Positions 35,361 to 35,465 of a stretch of DNA of 35,465 nucleotides are shown piece by piece; position 1 is the stretch's first letter, and the number at the start of each line of letters is the position of its first letter. The stretch comes from Candidatus Poseidoniia archaeon. GTDB taxonomy: Archaea > Thermoplasmatota > Poseidoniia > MGIII > CG-Epi1. The translations under genes and the position numbers were made by a program. The stretch is taken from NCBI GenBank assembly GCA_029936395.1, contig JAPYSW010000010.1:1-35465 (forward strand), given 5' to 3'. The notes beneath the pieces were generated by a model, which was given only the letters and a program-made list of their open reading frames with translations, had not been told where the DNA came from and ran no database searches.

Positions 35361-35465
35361 TTAAACCTCATCTTCGGAAGATAAGACAACTGCCTGAACT
35401 ACAATAGGTTCTGCTGCCACGGGTTGAGCCATTACGGGTTCTGCTGCCACGGGTTGAGCCATTAC
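35361..35465 (-). CDS. C-terminal tail of a protein with tandem PVMAQPVAAE repeats (partial)
   Basis: Minus-strand frame open from the right edge to a TAA at 35361-35363, giving 34 residues. It reads two copies of a 10-residue repeat (VMAQPVAAEP) and then IVVQAVVLSSEDEV. Such Pro-Ala-Val-rich linkers are common at the ends of multidomain marine archaeal proteins. The domain content lies outside the window, so no function can be given. Confidence 0.65.
   Translation of the reverse strand, partial: VMAQPVAAEPVMAQPVAAEPIVVQAVVLSSEDEV
35407..35465. repeat. 30-bp tandem repeat, about two copies, coding
   Basis: ggttctgctgccac plus gggttgagccattac occurs twice in exact register (period 30) and continues to the window edge. 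Each 30-bp unit also has two similar 15-bp halves. It encodes the decapeptide repeat of the partial gene at the right edge. The exact DNA identity indicates recent slippage or expansion. Confidence 0.8.

Noticed and set aside
1-35465. Mobile elements, virus remnants, toxin genes
   Set aside because: I found no transposase, integrase, capsid or toxin-like frames, and no long terminal repeats. Gene content and dense packing look like ordinary chromosome.

Overview
The window is an AT-rich stretch of a euryarchaeal genome, most like the marine Thermoplasmatota (Marine Group II, Poseidoniales, or Marine Group III). I infer this from a set of archaea-specific genes: a CTP-dependent riboflavin kinase fused to a DNA-binding domain (RbkR), archaeal phosphopantetheine and NMN adenylyltransferases, a UPF0147 protein, an aCPSF2-type beta-CASP ribonuclease, an archaeal 7S/SRP RNA and a PGF-CTERM sorting tail. 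TATA-like boxes about 26 bases upstream of start codons (leaderless genes) also fit. The exact group cannot be fixed from sequence alone. I see no mobile element, CRISPR array or virus.

Layout. 1-3237 (minus): branched-chain amino-acid type ABC uptake, with a double-headed binding protein (livJ-like) followed by the start of its permease (livH-like, running off the left edge). 3398-8340 (plus): one tightly packed operon of a YkgJ-type cysteine-cluster protein, RbkR, a membrane iron-sulfur oxidoreductase (EtfD-like), ETF beta and ETF alpha. It ties FMN synthesis to a flavoprotein electron pathway that should deliver acyl-CoA electrons to the membrane quinone pool. 8380-8693: a small coiled-coil gene and tRNA-Asp(GTC).

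8751-22959 (plus): the most striking part. A 14-kb operon starts with a 3124-residue secreted protein that combines a TgpA-like transglutaminase domain, about 60 calcium-binding thrombospondin type-3 repeats, several Ig-like domains, one membrane helix and a DUF4129-like cytoplasmic tail. It is followed by a DUF4350-like protein, a MoxR AAA+ ATPase, a DUF58 protein and an unknown membrane protein. This is the known MoxR-DUF58-transglutaminase neighbourhood, but with the enzyme mounted on a huge acidic stalk containing 15 copies of a paired-cysteine loop. A perfect 21-bp palindrome lies on the putative TATA box of the operon.

22956-27691 (minus): aCPSF2 ribonuclease, a membrane-anchored surface protein with Ig-like domains, UPF0147 and CoaD. 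27735-30393 (plus): a cytochrome-c heme lyase of the CcmF type behind two small membrane or secreted proteins. 30398-32902 (minus): SRP RNA, an uncharacterised 325-residue protein and imidazolonepropionase (HutI). 32951-34701 (plus): seryl-tRNA synthetase and NMN adenylyltransferase. 34716-35465 (minus): an Hsp20 chaperone and the C-terminal tail of a protein with a 10-residue tandem repeat. The whole picture is of a heterotrophic marine archaeon that imports amino acids, oxidises acyl-CoAs and carries large calcium-binding surface proteins.
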